Assembly: GCA_029258405.1 (NCBI GenBank)
Contig: JARHYY010000116.1
Span: 1 to 18,733 of the forward strand
Direction: 5' to 3'
Source of the DNA: Helicobacteraceae bacterium
GTDB lineage: Bacteria; Campylobacterota; Campylobacteria; Campylobacterales; Helicobacteraceae
DNA: 18,733 nucleotides
Position numbers and translations under genes: made by a program. Below the pieces are notes generated by a model. It searched no databases, was not told the DNA's origin, and saw nothing but the letters and a program-made list of their open reading frames with translations. Of this stretch, positions 8,141 through 15,639 are shown piece after piece; the first letter of the stretch is position 1; each line of letters opens with the position of its first letter.

Positions 8141-9940
8141 TTAGTCAATCTTAAGCACAGCAAGGAACGCTTCTTGAGGTAAATGCACTTTGCCTATCGC
8201 TTTCATGCGTTTTTTGCCCTCTTTTTGTTTTTCAAGCAATTTTCTCTTTCTTGTTATATCCCCTCCATAGCATTTAGCTGTAACATTTTTGCCCATAGAT
8301 CTTATTGTTTCTCGAGCGATAATTTTGCCCCCTATGCTCGCTTGAATAGCAACTTCAAAAAGCTGCCTTGGTATAATTTCTTTCATAGCTTCTGTGAGCT
8401 CTCTGCCTTTTTGATATGCCTTACTCTTAGGTACGATAATAGAAAGGGCATCAACTATTTCTCCTGCTACTCGTATATCGAGTTTTACTAAGTCTCCTTG
8501 TTGGTATCCAGATGGTTCGTAATCAAAACTAGCATAACCTTTAGTGCAAGATTTAAGTTTATCATAAAAATCCATAATAATCTCATTGGTGGGTATGAGA
8601 TATTCAAGCAAAACTCTTGTTTGTTGGATGTATTCCATTTTTTTTTGGAGAGCTCTACGGTTATTAAGCAAAGTAATAATATTTCCAAGAAACTCTGTTG
8701 GCACGATAATAGTTGCTTTTACATAGGGCTCTTCTATTTGTGCAATTTTTTGTTCGTTTGGGAGCTGGCTTGGGTTTTCTATATGTATTACGCTACCATC
8801 AGTTTGTGTGATTTTATAAATAACTGTAGGTGATGTTGCTATGAGATTTAAGTTAAATTCTCTTTCAAGCCGCTCTTTAATAACCTCCATATGCAAAAGC
8901 CCTAAAAAACCTATACGAAAGCCAAATCCAAGTGCTGTACTTGTCTCTGGTTCATAGGTAAGGCTTGCATCATTAAGCTTAAGTTTATCAAGAGCATCGC
9001 GTAGGTCTTCAAATCTATCTGTTTCTATGGGGTATATTCCAGCAAATACAAAGGGCTTGGCAGGCTCAAAGCCTTCTATTGGTTGTTGTGTAGGGTTTTT
9101 GAAGTCAGTAATGGTATCGCCAACAGCAATATCTGTAACAGTTTTCAAGCCCAAAACAACAATGCCTATTTCTCCACATTCTATTTTTTCTGTTTTTTGT
9201 TGGTGAAGTGGATGGGGATAAAAAAGGTTTAACACCTCGTGGCTTTTATTGCTCCCCATAACTAAAATATTTTGCCCTTTGCGTATGCTCCCCTCTTTTA
9301 CGCGAACAAGTGCTAAAGCACCTAAATAATTATCAAACCATGAATCATAAATAAGTGCTTTTGTGGGGGCGTTAGGGTCCCCGTTTGGAGGGGGGATTTG
9401 GGTAATAATTTGCTCTAGTAATGCTTTAATGCCTATGCGATTTTTGGCACTCACTTTTAGGGCTAAGCTACAATCTAAACCAATGGTTTGTTCTATTTCA
9501 TCAATAACCCTTTGTGGGTTTGCCGCAGGCAAATCAATTTTATTTAAAATAGGGAGAATTTCAAGCTTATTTTCTAGGGCAATATATACATTAGCAATAG
9601 TTTGTGCCTCTACGCCTTGAGAGGCATCAACAACAAGCAATGCCCCTTCACATGAAGCAAGAGAACGAGAAACCTCATAACTAAAATCTACATGCCCCGG
9701 AGTATCAATAAGATTGAGGATATAAGAAGTGCCTTGATAATTGTAATTCAATCTCACACTTTGGGCTTTGATGGTAATTCCTCGTTCTTTTTCAATATCC
9801 ATTGTGTCCATAACCTGACTTCTCATTTCTCTATCAGTAATAGCACCACATGTTTGAATAAGGCAATCAGCCAAGGTTGATTTACCATGATCAATATGGG
9901 CGATGATAGAAAAATTGCGGATATGTGCAAGTGGATTCAC
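8141..9940 (-). CDS. lepA: elongation factor 4 (LepA), back-translocating ribosomal GTPase
   Basis: A translation-factor GTPase that acts on stalled or mis-translocated ribosomes. The 599-aa length is standard. GTPase motifs: G1 A-H-I-D-H-G-K-S-T (14-22), G2 R-G-I-T (53-56), G3 D-T-P-G-H (79-83), G4 N-K-I-D (133-136). The C-terminus has the LepA-specific basic segment (R-K-R-K-L-L-E-K-Q-K-E-G-K-K-R-M-K) before the final L-P-Q-E-A-F-L-A-V-L. The start is GTG at 9940, with AGGGG a few bases upstream; this matches the family N-terminus M-N-P-L-A-H-I-R-N-F-S. It is the last gene of the minus-strand operon, 10 bp after the nitroreductase, and its stop lies 2 bp from the end of the convergent chemoreceptor pseudogene, with no room for a terminator between them. 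Confidence 0.98.
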   Translation of the reverse strand: MNPLAHIRNFSIIAHIDHGKSTLADCLIQTCGAITDREMRSQVMDTMDIEKERGITIKAQSVRLNYNYQGTSYILNLIDTPGHVDFSYEVSRSLASCEGALLVVDASQGVEAQTIANVYIALENKLEILPILNKIDLPAANPQRVIDEIEQTIGLDCSLALKVSAKNRIGIKALLEQIITQIPPPNGDPNAPTKALIYDSWFDNYLGALALVRVKEGSIRKGQNILVMGSNKSHEVLNLFYPHPLHQQKTEKIECGEIGIVVLGLKTVTDIAVGDTITDFKNPTQQPIEGFEPAKPFVFAGIYPIETDRFEDLRDALDKLKLNDASLTYEPETSTALGFGFRIGFLGLLHMEVIKERLEREFNLNLIATSPTVIYKITQTDGSVIHIENPSQLPNEQKIAQIEEPYVKATIIVPTEFLGNIITLLNNRRALQKKMEYIQQTRVLLEYLIPTNEIIMDFYDKLKSCTKGYASFDYEPSGYQQGDLVKLDIRVAGEIVDALSIIVPKSKAYQKGRELTEAMKEIIPRQLFEVAIQASIGGKIIARETIRSMGKNVTAKCYGGDITRKRKLLEKQKEGKKRMKAIGKVHLPQEAFLAVLKID

Positions 9941-9950
9941 GGTTCCCCTT

Positions 9951-10589
9951 TTAAAGATAGCTCACAATTTCTTGTAGTGGAAGTCTTTGTTTTGGTGGTA
10001 TATTTTCCTTTTTGTAGCCTAAAGCGACAAGCACACAAGGGGTGAATTTTTGCGTAAATGTGTTTGGTCTTTCATCAAGCCATTTATAAAGTGCAGATGG
10101 ATTAAAGCCACCTATAACAAGCGAATCTATATGCAACAAAGCAGCAATGCGTAACATATCACCCATGGCAAGATATACTTGTTCGCGTACATACCCTGTG
10201 ATAAGACGACTTTCATTATTAAACCTATCTTCTAAAATATGGGCAAGCATTTGGGCTTTTTCATGAGCTCCTTTTAGAGATTTAAAATTTAAATAATGCT
10301 CTTGTGCATTTTTAGGATTAGTTATATATGATTTCTGATTCATTAATATGGCAATATGGGAACAATCTTGCAATGGCTCTTTTGTGTGGCTGTACTGTGC
10401 AACAGCGTTTTTATCGTCTTGCTTGCTCACAAAGATGCAACGAACCGGCTCAAGCCCCATAGAGCTTGGGGCTAATTGTATAGTCTGTGCAAAAACTTCA
10501 ATATCTTCTTGTGGTATTTTTTTGGTTGCATCAAATGCTCTGCATGCATAACGACTATGCAAACTTTTTTTAAGTAATTCTCTATCCAT
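9951..10589 (-). CDS. NAD(P)H nitroreductase, RdxA/FrxA-like family
   Basis: A 212-aa FMN-dependent nitroreductase-fold protein. Visible features are the N-terminal R-Y-A-C-R-A-F-D (13-20), the flavin-contact region L-A-P-S-S-M-G-L-E-P-V (39-49), and the late segment V-R-E-Q-V-Y-L-A-M-G-D-M-L-R-I-A-A-L-L-H-I-D-S-L-V-I-G-G-F-N-P (134-164) that closely recalls the end of H. pylori RdxA (210 aa). In Helicobacter, enzymes of this family reduce nitroaromatics and activate metronidazole. Whether this one is the RdxA or FrxA counterpart, or a third paralog, I cannot decide; the M-D-R-E start is FrxA-like. The RBS AGGAG (10597-10601) overlaps the bioB stop codon (TAGGAG), pointing to translational coupling. 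Confidence 0.85.
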   Translation of the reverse strand: MDRELLKKSLHSRYACRAFDATKKIPQEDIEVFAQTIQLAPSSMGLEPVRCIFVSKQDDKNAVAQYSHTKEPLQDCSHIAILMNQKSYITNPKNAQEHYLNFKSLKGAHEKAQMLAHILEDRFNNESRLITGYVREQVYLAMGDMLRIAALLHIDSLVIGGFNPSALYKWLDERPNTFTQKFTPCVLVALGYKKENIPPKQRLPLQEIVSYL

Positions 10590-10599
10590 CTGTTTTCTC

Positions 10600-11457
10600 C
10601 TAATGACATTCTGTGGCTATCTCTAGCCCATATTGTTTGAGCATGGCAATATCATCGTTCATACTACTTCCTTTAGTGGTGAGATAATCACCAAGAACAA
10701 TGGCATTAATGCCAGCTTCAAACATTTCTTTTTGTTCATTGCCAAATACAATCTCTCTTCCTCCTGCTATCATTAGCCTTGATTGTGGGAATGATTCACG
10801 CATGAGAGCAATAATATCTAAGGCTTCTGTCCTATCCATTTTTTGCTGTTTTATAGGAAGTCCAGGGTTTGGCATATAAAAATTAATAGGAATGGTATGC
10901 GGGTTGAGTGATGCTAGAGATTGTATAAATTCCATTCGTTGTTTTTTGTTTTCACCTAAACCAAAGATACCCCCGCAACACAATCCTAATCCTGCCTTTA
11001 GAGCATTCTCGCAAGTTTCATAGCGTTCTTGCCAACTATGTGTTGTGCATATTTTTGGAAAAAAACTTTGAGCATTTTCTAGGTTATGGTTATAGCTGTC
11101 AATACCATTTTCTTTCAAAAAGCAAAGCTGTTCATAGCTCGCCCGTCCATTACAGGCTATGAGATGAAGTTTCATTGATGTTTCTTTTAGTGCCCTTGCT
11201 GCTTTAGCAATATATTGTAGCTTTGTATCTTTAAGCCCTTTTTTGAGGTCAAAACCTCTACCAGATGTTACAAGACAAAAGCCTAATGCACCAGAATCAG
11301 TAGCAATTCTTGCTTCGTCTATGATTTTATCTATGCTCTTTTCTTTGTAGGTAACAATATTGGTGTTATAGTGTGAGCTCTGTGTGCAATATGCACAATC
11401 TTCAGCACAGTTGCCATTGGTTACATTGCAGATGGTACATAAAAAAATTTCATTCAT
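10600..11457 (-). CDS. bioB: biotin synthase BioB
   Basis: A radical-SAM enzyme inserting sulfur into dethiobiotin in the last step of biotin synthesis. The [4Fe-4S] motif C-x3-C-x2-C is at Cys17, Cys21 and Cys24 (N-C-A-E-D-C-A-Y-C-T-Q-S-S). The second-cluster ligands appear as Cys61 (G-F-C-L-V-T-S-G), Cys102 (L-I-A-C-N-G-R) and Cys160 (G-L-C-C-G-G), with the Arg in A-G-G-R-E near the end. Y-N-H-N-L-E at 122-127 is diagnostic of BioB. At 285 aa it is shorter than the E. coli enzyme at both ends but near the H. pylori length (282 aa) and sequence. The RBS GGAG lies in the last codons of ubiE (A-A-G-G-A-G-T-A-A), so the two are coupled. No biotin operator is apparent. Confidence 0.96.
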   Translation of the reverse strand: MNEIFLCTICNVTNGNCAEDCAYCTQSSHYNTNIVTYKEKSIDKIIDEARIATDSGALGFCLVTSGRGFDLKKGLKDTKLQYIAKAARALKETSMKLHLIACNGRASYEQLCFLKENGIDSYNHNLENAQSFFPKICTTHSWQERYETCENALKAGLGLCCGGIFGLGENKKQRMEFIQSLASLNPHTIPINFYMPNPGLPIKQQKMDRTEALDIIALMRESFPQSRLMIAGGREIVFGNEQKEMFEAGINAIVLGDYLTTKGSSMNDDIAMLKQYGLEIATECH

Positions 11458-11459
11458 TT

Positions 11460-12191
11460 TTACTCCTTTTTGGTGATTTGAGAAAGAGATAAGCTTGAGA
11501 TATTCGCTGAATAGCTCTGTGAATAAATAGGCTTAAAACCATTATTTGCTAGCTCTTCCTCCAATGTTGCAAGGGTTAAGAAATGCTCTATAGAATCGGG
11601 CAAATATTGATATGCTTCCATGTTTTTGCTGATAAATCCACCTATTTTAGGGAGGATTTTCCTCGTGTATATATGTGCTAAAGAATTCAAGAAGGTATTT
11701 TTTTCATTTTTTGTAAATTCTAAAATAACCAAAATCCCTTGTGGTTTTAAAAGACGATAGAATTCTTTAAATGCTTGAGCTCTATTCACAATATTTCGTA
11801 GCCCATAAGCAATGGAAATAATATCTATGCTATTTGATTCTAATGGAATATTAATAGCTTCTGCCTGAATTAAATATGAATCATGCAGTTTTCTTCGAGC
11901 TACCTCAAGCATTCCAGAAGAAGGATCAATACCATATATTTTTTCAATATGTATATCAAACTTTTGTGCAGTTTTTTGCCAATGGATTATCATATCTCCT
12001 GTACCGCATGCTATATCGGCTATGCAAAGAGTTTTGCTTTTTAAAGCTTTAAGTGATAATGCACAAGCTTTTTTCCTCCAGCTTGTATCTATGCCCATGC
12101 TTAATACACGATTTGCCATATCATAGCTTTCTGATATAGAATCAAACATTTTTATAATATCTTGCTGTTCTAAAGGGTTCAAAGATGACAT
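11460..12191 (-). CDS. ubiE: demethylmenaquinone methyltransferase UbiE/MenG
   Basis: A SAM-dependent C-methyltransferase making menaquinone from demethylmenaquinone (the UbiE/MenG family also methylates a ubiquinone precursor in other bacteria; Helicobacter uses menaquinone, so that is the likely role here). The 243-aa protein has the first family signature Y-D-M-A-N-R-V-L-S-M-G-I-D-T-S-W (23-38), SAM motif I I-A-D-I-A-C-G-T-G-D (57-66), the acidic ribose-binding Asp89, and the second signature R-L-L-K-P-Q-G-I-L-V-I-L-E-F-T around 146-160. The start lies inside argH, overlapping it by 13 bp, with AGAGGA just upstream of the ATG. The overlap and the embedded bioB RBS at its 3' end show a tightly packed operon. 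Confidence 0.95.
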   Translation of the reverse strand: MSSLNPLEQQDIIKMFDSISESYDMANRVLSMGIDTSWRKKACALSLKALKSKTLCIADIACGTGDMIIHWQKTAQKFDIHIEKIYGIDPSSGMLEVARRKLHDSYLIQAEAINIPLESNSIDIISIAYGLRNIVNRAQAFKEFYRLLKPQGILVILEFTKNEKNTFLNSLAHIYTRKILPKIGGFISKNMEAYQYLPDSIEHFLTLATLEEELANNGFKPIYSQSYSANISSLSLSQITKKE

Positions 12192-13588
12192 GATTCCTCT
12201 TCTTTAAGCCATTGCTTTAATATATTAATTTGCTCTTGTGTGGTTTTTGTTGATGTGCCTCCAAAAGACTGGCGACTATTCATAGAATGTTTTAAGTCCA
12301 ATACCTTAAGAGCTTTTTGAAGGAATTGTTGAGGGATTTGCGGGCATATTTTACATAGATCTTCTAAATTAAGCTCTGTTATATCCCTGTGGTTTTTTTC
12401 GGCATAAGCTACTATTGTTCCTGTGATATGATGAGCTTCTCTAAAAGGAATTTGAAGTGCAGAAACAAAAAAATCAGCCAAGTCTGTAGCACTTAGATGC
12501 CCCTTTTTGCACATTTGGAGCATATTGTCTTTATTGAATGTAATATTCAGCAATAAGCTCTTGAGAATTTTAAGAGCCATATTAATATGGGCAATAGAAT
12601 CAATAAGCCCTTCTTTGTCTTCTTGTGTGTCTTTATTGTATGCCAAAGGCAAGCCTTTCATAACAACTAAAAGAGCGACTAAATTTCCAAATACCCTTCC
12701 GCTTTTGCCTCTTAATAATTCAGCAATATCGGGATTTTTCTTTTGGGGCATTATAGAGCTTCCTGTGGCATGTGAATCATTTATAGTAATAAATGAAAAT
12801 TCGCTACTATTCCATAAAATGAGCTCTTCTGCTAATCGTGAGATATGCAAAGCTATCATGCTTAAGCTATAGTGAAAATCAAGCACAAAATCTCTATCGC
12901 TTACACTATCCATAGCATTTATGCTAGGGGCAATAAAGCCCAATTTTTCAGCAACAAAGTGCCTATCGATATTATGCGGACTGCCCGCTAATGCAGCTGA
13001 ACCCAAAGGGCAATAATTGTTGCGTTTATAGTCATCATTGAGCCTTTGTATATCTCGTTTAAACATACATATATAGGCTACTAAATGATAAGCTAAATTT
13101 ATAGGTTGTGCATGTTGGAGATGAGTCATACCCGGCATTAGCGTTTCTGTGTGTTCTTGTGCAATATCAAGCATAGTTTTTGCAACATCTAAGAGTAGTT
13201 TTTTTATTAAGATATTATTCTTTAATACATAGATTCTGAAATCAAGAGCAACTTGATCATTTCTTGATCTTGCAGTATGCAATTTTTTACCACTATCGCC
13301 AATAAGAGCGATAAGACGCGTTTCAATAGCCATGTGTATATCTTCAAGGCTTATATCAAAAGAAAATGCACCATCTTCAATTTCTTGCTTGATTTGTGCG
13401 AGCCCTTTTATAATATCTTCATATTCCTTTTGTGTGATAATGCCTTGCTTAGCAAGCATTTCAGCATGTATCATAGAGCCCTGTATATCTTCTTGATACA
13501 GTTCTTTATCAAAACTTAAAGAAGAGTTAAAATACTCAAGAAGACAAGCTGTCTTTTCAGCAAAACGCCCTCCCCATAATTTTTGCAT
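12179..13588 (-). CDS. argH: argininosuccinate lyase ArgH
   Basis: Splits argininosuccinate into arginine and fumarate, the last step of arginine synthesis. It is a 469-aa member of the fumarase/aspartase superfamily. It has W-G-G-R-F at the N-terminus, the H-T-A-R-S-R-N-D-Q-V substrate motif (104-113), the P-G-M-T-H-L-Q-H-A-Q-P stretch carrying catalytic His159, and the fumarate-lyase signature G-S-S-I-M-P-Q-K-K-N (276-285) with its catalytic Ser. The ATG at 13588 is preceded by TAAGG, which overlaps the hemJ stop codon; the gap is 9 bp. The 3' end overlaps ubiE by 13 bp. No other arginine gene is nearby, so the grouping with hemJ and ubiE is by operon, not pathway. Length and motifs are normal. 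Confidence 0.97.
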   Translation of the reverse strand: MQKLWGGRFAEKTACLLEYFNSSLSFDKELYQEDIQGSMIHAEMLAKQGIITQKEYEDIIKGLAQIKQEIEDGAFSFDISLEDIHMAIETRLIALIGDSGKKLHTARSRNDQVALDFRIYVLKNNILIKKLLLDVAKTMLDIAQEHTETLMPGMTHLQHAQPINLAYHLVAYICMFKRDIQRLNDDYKRNNYCPLGSAALAGSPHNIDRHFVAEKLGFIAPSINAMDSVSDRDFVLDFHYSLSMIALHISRLAEELILWNSSEFSFITINDSHATGSSIMPQKKNPDIAELLRGKSGRVFGNLVALLVVMKGLPLAYNKDTQEDKEGLIDSIAHINMALKILKSLLLNITFNKDNMLQMCKKGHLSATDLADFFVSALQIPFREAHHITGTIVAYAEKNHRDITELNLEDLCKICPQIPQQFLQKALKVLDLKHSMNSRQSFGGTSTKTTQEQINILKQWLKEEESCHL

Positions 13589-13597
13589 CTCTATACC

Positions 13598-14032
13598 TTA
13601 AAATGGCTTAGCAATAGCAAGAACAACTATGAGAACAAGAGCAATAGTAGGCAACTCATTCATTATGCGGAAGAACGATGAACTTTTATTGCAAGTATTA
13701 TTTTGGAATGAACGAATAATAATGCCACAATAATAGTGATATATGAGCAATAAAAATACAATGGTAAGCTTTGCATGCAACCAACCTCCAGAAGAAAAAA
13801 TACCATTATTAAGCCAAATGAGGACAACGCCACTTAAGATAGTAGCAATGACTGCGGGTAAGCCAATGTAAAGATAGAGTTTTTTTTCTTGGATTTGAAC
13901 AACTTCAACAAAACCTGTATTATTTTTATGTTCAGCATGGTACACAAAGAGGCGAGGGAGATAAAAGAGCATAGCCATCCATGTAGTAAAGGCTATGATA
14001 TGAAAAGCCTTGATATATAAATAGTATTCCAT
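13598..14032 (-). CDS. hemJ: HemJ-type protoporphyrinogen IX oxidase
   Basis: A small (144 aa) four-span inner-membrane protein of the HemJ (formerly UPF0093) family, which oxidises protoporphyrinogen IX to protoporphyrin IX in heme synthesis in bacteria that lack HemG or HemY. Family features are A-F-H-I-I-A-F-T-T-W-M-A-M-L-F-Y-L-P-R-L-F-V-Y-H across helix 1 (with conserved His11 and the P-R-L-F-V-Y-H exit) and L-H-A-K-L at 85-89 (with Lys88), plus a C-terminal hydrophobic helix ending L-A-I-A-K-P-F. The RBS AAGGA (14038-14042) and a TATAAT at 14059-14064 lie directly upstream, making this the first gene of the six-gene operon reaching to lepA. Activity is from family knowledge. Confidence 0.9.
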   Translation of the reverse strand: MEYYLYIKAFHIIAFTTWMAMLFYLPRLFVYHAEHKNNTGFVEVVQIQEKKLYLYIGLPAVIATILSGVVLIWLNNGIFSSGGWLHAKLTIVFLLLIYHYYCGIIIRSFQNNTCNKSSSFFRIMNELPTIALVLIVVLAIAKPF

Positions 14033-14037
14033 AAAAT

Positions 14038-14064
14038 TCCTTGTGCAAAATTTGTAGTATTATA
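14038..14064 (-). promoter_or_regulatory. promoter -10 and RBS of the hemJ-argH-ubiE-bioB-nitroreductase-lepA operon
   Basis: Read on the minus strand, GGTATAAT places a perfect TATAAT at 14059-14064. The start of transcription would fall near 14052, giving a leader of about 20 nt. AAGGA at 14038-14042 is the RBS, five bases before the ATG at 14032. A T-rich run but no good -35 box precedes it. All six genes are separated by at most about 10 bp or overlap, so this may be the main promoter of the operon. Confidence 0.7.
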
Positions 14065-14114
14065 CCGTAAAAAGACTTATAAATTGTTTTGATTTTATGA
14101 TACATATATTTATT

Positions 14115-14189
14115 TGGACGCAGAGGAAGGATTTGAACCAACGACCTCCGGGTTATGAGCCCGGTGAGCTACCACTGCTCCACTCTGCA
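14115..14189 (-). tRNA. tRNA-Met(CAU), initiator type, with unusual acceptor and T-stem bases
   Basis: The anticodon CAT is at 14155-14157 (minus strand). The anticodon stem ends in three G-C pairs (GGG/CCC) around CTCATAA, and position 11:24 is A-T, both hallmarks of initiator tRNA. The D arm is normal and CCA is encoded. Oddities: base 1 is U and base 72 G (the usual initiator mismatch is C1/A72), the discriminator base 73 reads U instead of A, and the T stem GTTGG/CCTTC has two adjacent U-U mismatches at 50:64 and 51:63. Either a diverged or a decaying copy. It lies 73 bp downstream of tRNA-Gln and is probably transcribed with it. Confidence 0.8.
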
Positions 14190-14223
14190 ATATAAAGAGT
14201 AAAATTAATTAATGTAGAATTTA

Positions 14224-14243
14224 ATATACAAAGCATTGTATAT
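14224..14243. repeat. perfect hairpin between the two tRNAs
   Basis: ATATACAA-AGCA-TTGTATAT forms an 8-bp perfect stem (9 with the flanking A/T) with a 4-nt loop in the 73-bp spacer between tRNA-Gln and tRNA-Met. In a common transcript it would fold between the two tRNAs and could guide processing. No U-tract follows, so it is not a convincing terminator. Confidence 0.5.
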
Positions 14244-14262
14244 TTATTATAGTATATTACAA

Positions 14263-14337
14263 TGGCTAGGGTAAAAGGATTCGAACCTCTGAATGGCAGG
14301 ACCAAAACCTGCTGCCTTACCACTTGGCGATACCCTA
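14263..14337 (-). tRNA. tRNA-Gln(UUG)
   Basis: A complete cloverleaf on the minus strand: acceptor TAGGGTA/TACCCTA with U1-A72 (a normal Gln identity feature), discriminator G73, encoded CCA, anticodon stem GCAGG/CCTGC around the loop TTTTGGT with anticodon TTG at 14303-14305, T arm AGAGG-TTCGAAT-CCTTT with one G-U pair. It lies directly behind a consensus promoter and ahead of the tRNA-Met gene. Confidence 0.97.
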
Positions 14338-14348
14338 ACAAAAACGTA

Positions 14349-14377
14349 ATTATATACAAATTTAATTTTGTTGTCAA
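14349..14377 (-). promoter_or_regulatory. perfect consensus sigma-70 promoter for the tRNA pair
   Basis: On the minus strand TTGACA (14372-14377) and TATAAT (14349-14354) are separated by exactly 17 bp. Transcription would begin near 14342, about 5 nt before the mature 5' end of tRNA-Gln. A full -35 box is uncommon in Helicobacter, where many promoters have only a -10 and a T-rich upstream region, so this is probably a very strong stable-RNA promoter. It faces away from ribBA. Confidence 0.85.
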
Positions 14378-14418
14378 GTAATTTTGTTAAACTTTCAAAA
14401 TCAATCAAAGGAGTTTAA

Positions 14419-15453
14419 ATGCCATTTAAACGCGTAAAAGAGGCAATTGAAGCCATAAGAAATGGCGAAATGATTATTATAATGGATGATGAAGATAGAG
14501 AAAATGAGGGCGATTTAGTATTTGCTGCAGAATTTTGCACTGCTGAAAAAATTAATTTTATGACTAAGGAGGCTCGTGGGCTTATATGTGTTTCTATTAC
14601 TAATGAACTTGCAAAAAAGCTAGACCTCAAGCCTATGGTGGAATACAATAGCTCTAATCATGAAACAGCCTTTACAGTTTCTATTGATGCCAAAGAGGCA
14701 AAAACAGGCATTTCTGCTTTTGAGCGTAACCTTACTATACAGCTTATGTGCAATACAGATACAACACAAGAACATTTTGTAAGACCGGGGCATATTTTTC
14801 CTCTTATTGCAAAACAAGGCGGTGTCTTAGTGCGTACAGGACATACAGAGGCAAGTGTAGATATTTGCACATTAGCAGGTTTAAAAAAAATAGCCGTAAT
14901 TTGTGAGATAATGAAAAAAGATGGTAGCATGGCAAAAAGAGGTGATAAATTTTTAATAGATTTTGCTAAAAAATACAATATGAAAATTTTATATGTTTCT
15001 GATTTAATCGCTTATCGTTTGCAATTTGAGCAGTTGCTTACAATAAAAGAGCGAACTTTTTGCCAATTTTTAGGTACAGAATGTGAGAAAATTTTATTTG
15101 AAGATCATTGTAAAAAGAATCATTTTGCATTTGTATTTGGAAAAAATCTTCATTCTCAATCATTATTTAAGTTTAATAATATTTCAACCGATATAGAGTT
15201 ATTCACTCAAAAACAAAAATTTAAACATATTCAAGATTCTTTAGAGCTTTTTAAAAACTCAAGCGGTGTGCTCATTTTTCTTGATGCCCATAGCACTAAT
15301 AAAACCGACATAAAAGATTTTGGCATAGGTGCTCAAATTGTTCGCTTGCTTGGGGTAAAAGAATTTAATTTGCTTACAAGTCATGAATCTATAGAGTTTG
15401 TAGGACTTTCTGGTTTTGGGCTTAATATTAAAGAAAAAATTATACTAAATTAA
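14419..15453 (+). CDS. ribBA: RibBA-type protein: 3,4-dihydroxy-2-butanone-4-phosphate synthase with degenerate GTP cyclohydrolase II domain
   Basis: The N-terminal half (about 1-200) is RibB, which converts ribulose-5-phosphate to the four-carbon precursor of riboflavin. It has the acidic loop D-D-E-D-R-E-N-E-G-D (23-32) and the segments F-V-R-P-G-H-I-F-P-L and R-T-G-H-T-E-A-S-V-D, which hold the metal and substrate ligands. The C-terminal half (about 205-344) is collinear with GTP cyclohydrolase II but lacks its zinc site: no S-x-R-C-D-C-type motif is present, and only the late Y/F-G-I-G-A-Q-I-V-R-L-L-G-V-like stretch survives. H. pylori has the same layout, with a separate RibA elsewhere, so the second half is probably structural. 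AAAGGAG at 14407-14413 sets the start. A single-gene unit divergent from the tRNAs; its -10 box is not obvious. Confidence 0.93.
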   Translation: MPFKRVKEAIEAIRNGEMIIIMDDEDRENEGDLVFAAEFCTAEKINFMTKEARGLICVSITNELAKKLDLKPMVEYNSSNHETAFTVSIDAKEAKTGISAFERNLTIQLMCNTDTTQEHFVRPGHIFPLIAKQGGVLVRTGHTEASVDICTLAGLKKIAVICEIMKKDGSMAKRGDKFLIDFAKKYNMKILYVSDLIAYRLQFEQLLTIKERTFCQFLGTECEKILFEDHCKKNHFAFVFGKNLHSQSLFKFNNISTDIELFTQKQKFKHIQDSLELFKNSSGVLIFLDAHSTNKTDIKDFGIGAQIVRLLGVKEFNLLTSHESIEFVGLSGFGLNIKEKIILN

Positions 15454-15535
15454 TTTTATAAAATTTATCTTTTGAAATTTGAAGCTTGATTTTTGATGTT
15501 TATATTTTTAATACTAAAATTGTTTTTAATTGCTC

Positions 15536-15574
15536 TTGCCAAGTATTTCATTAAATAAATGAAATACTTGGCAA
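15536..15574. repeat. perfect 17-bp inverted repeat with 5-nt loop
   Basis: The arm TTGCCAAGTATTTCATT (15536-15552), loop AAATA, and its exact complement (15558-15574) form an uninterrupted 17-bp hairpin. Immediately after it comes a second perfect palindrome, CCTTGCAAGG (15575-15584). Neither strand has a U-run after the stem, so it is not a standard terminator, although it lies about 80 bp after ribBA. It could be a bidirectional barrier, an mRNA-end stabiliser, or an element end. Confidence 0.8.
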
Positions 15575-15609
15575 CCTTGCAAGGCATAAGTATATTTAGT
15601 TATTTGTGA

Positions 15610-15632
15610 TATAATAACACTATAAATAAGGA
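15610..15632 (+). promoter_or_regulatory. promoter -10 and RBS of the small gene at 15640
   Basis: TATAAT at 15610-15615, an expected start near 15622, and AAGGA at 15628-15632 seven bases before an ATG give a compact leader of about 18 nt, the same arrangement seen before glpD and hemJ. These signals argue that the short ORF behind them was an expressed gene. Confidence 0.65.
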
Positions 15633-15639
15633 ATAAAAA

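Noticed and set aside
8638..8646. A9 tract in lepA as a phase-variation switch
   Set aside because: It encodes the conserved Q-K-K-M-E-Y of an intact housekeeping gene. Slippage there is unlikely to be selected.
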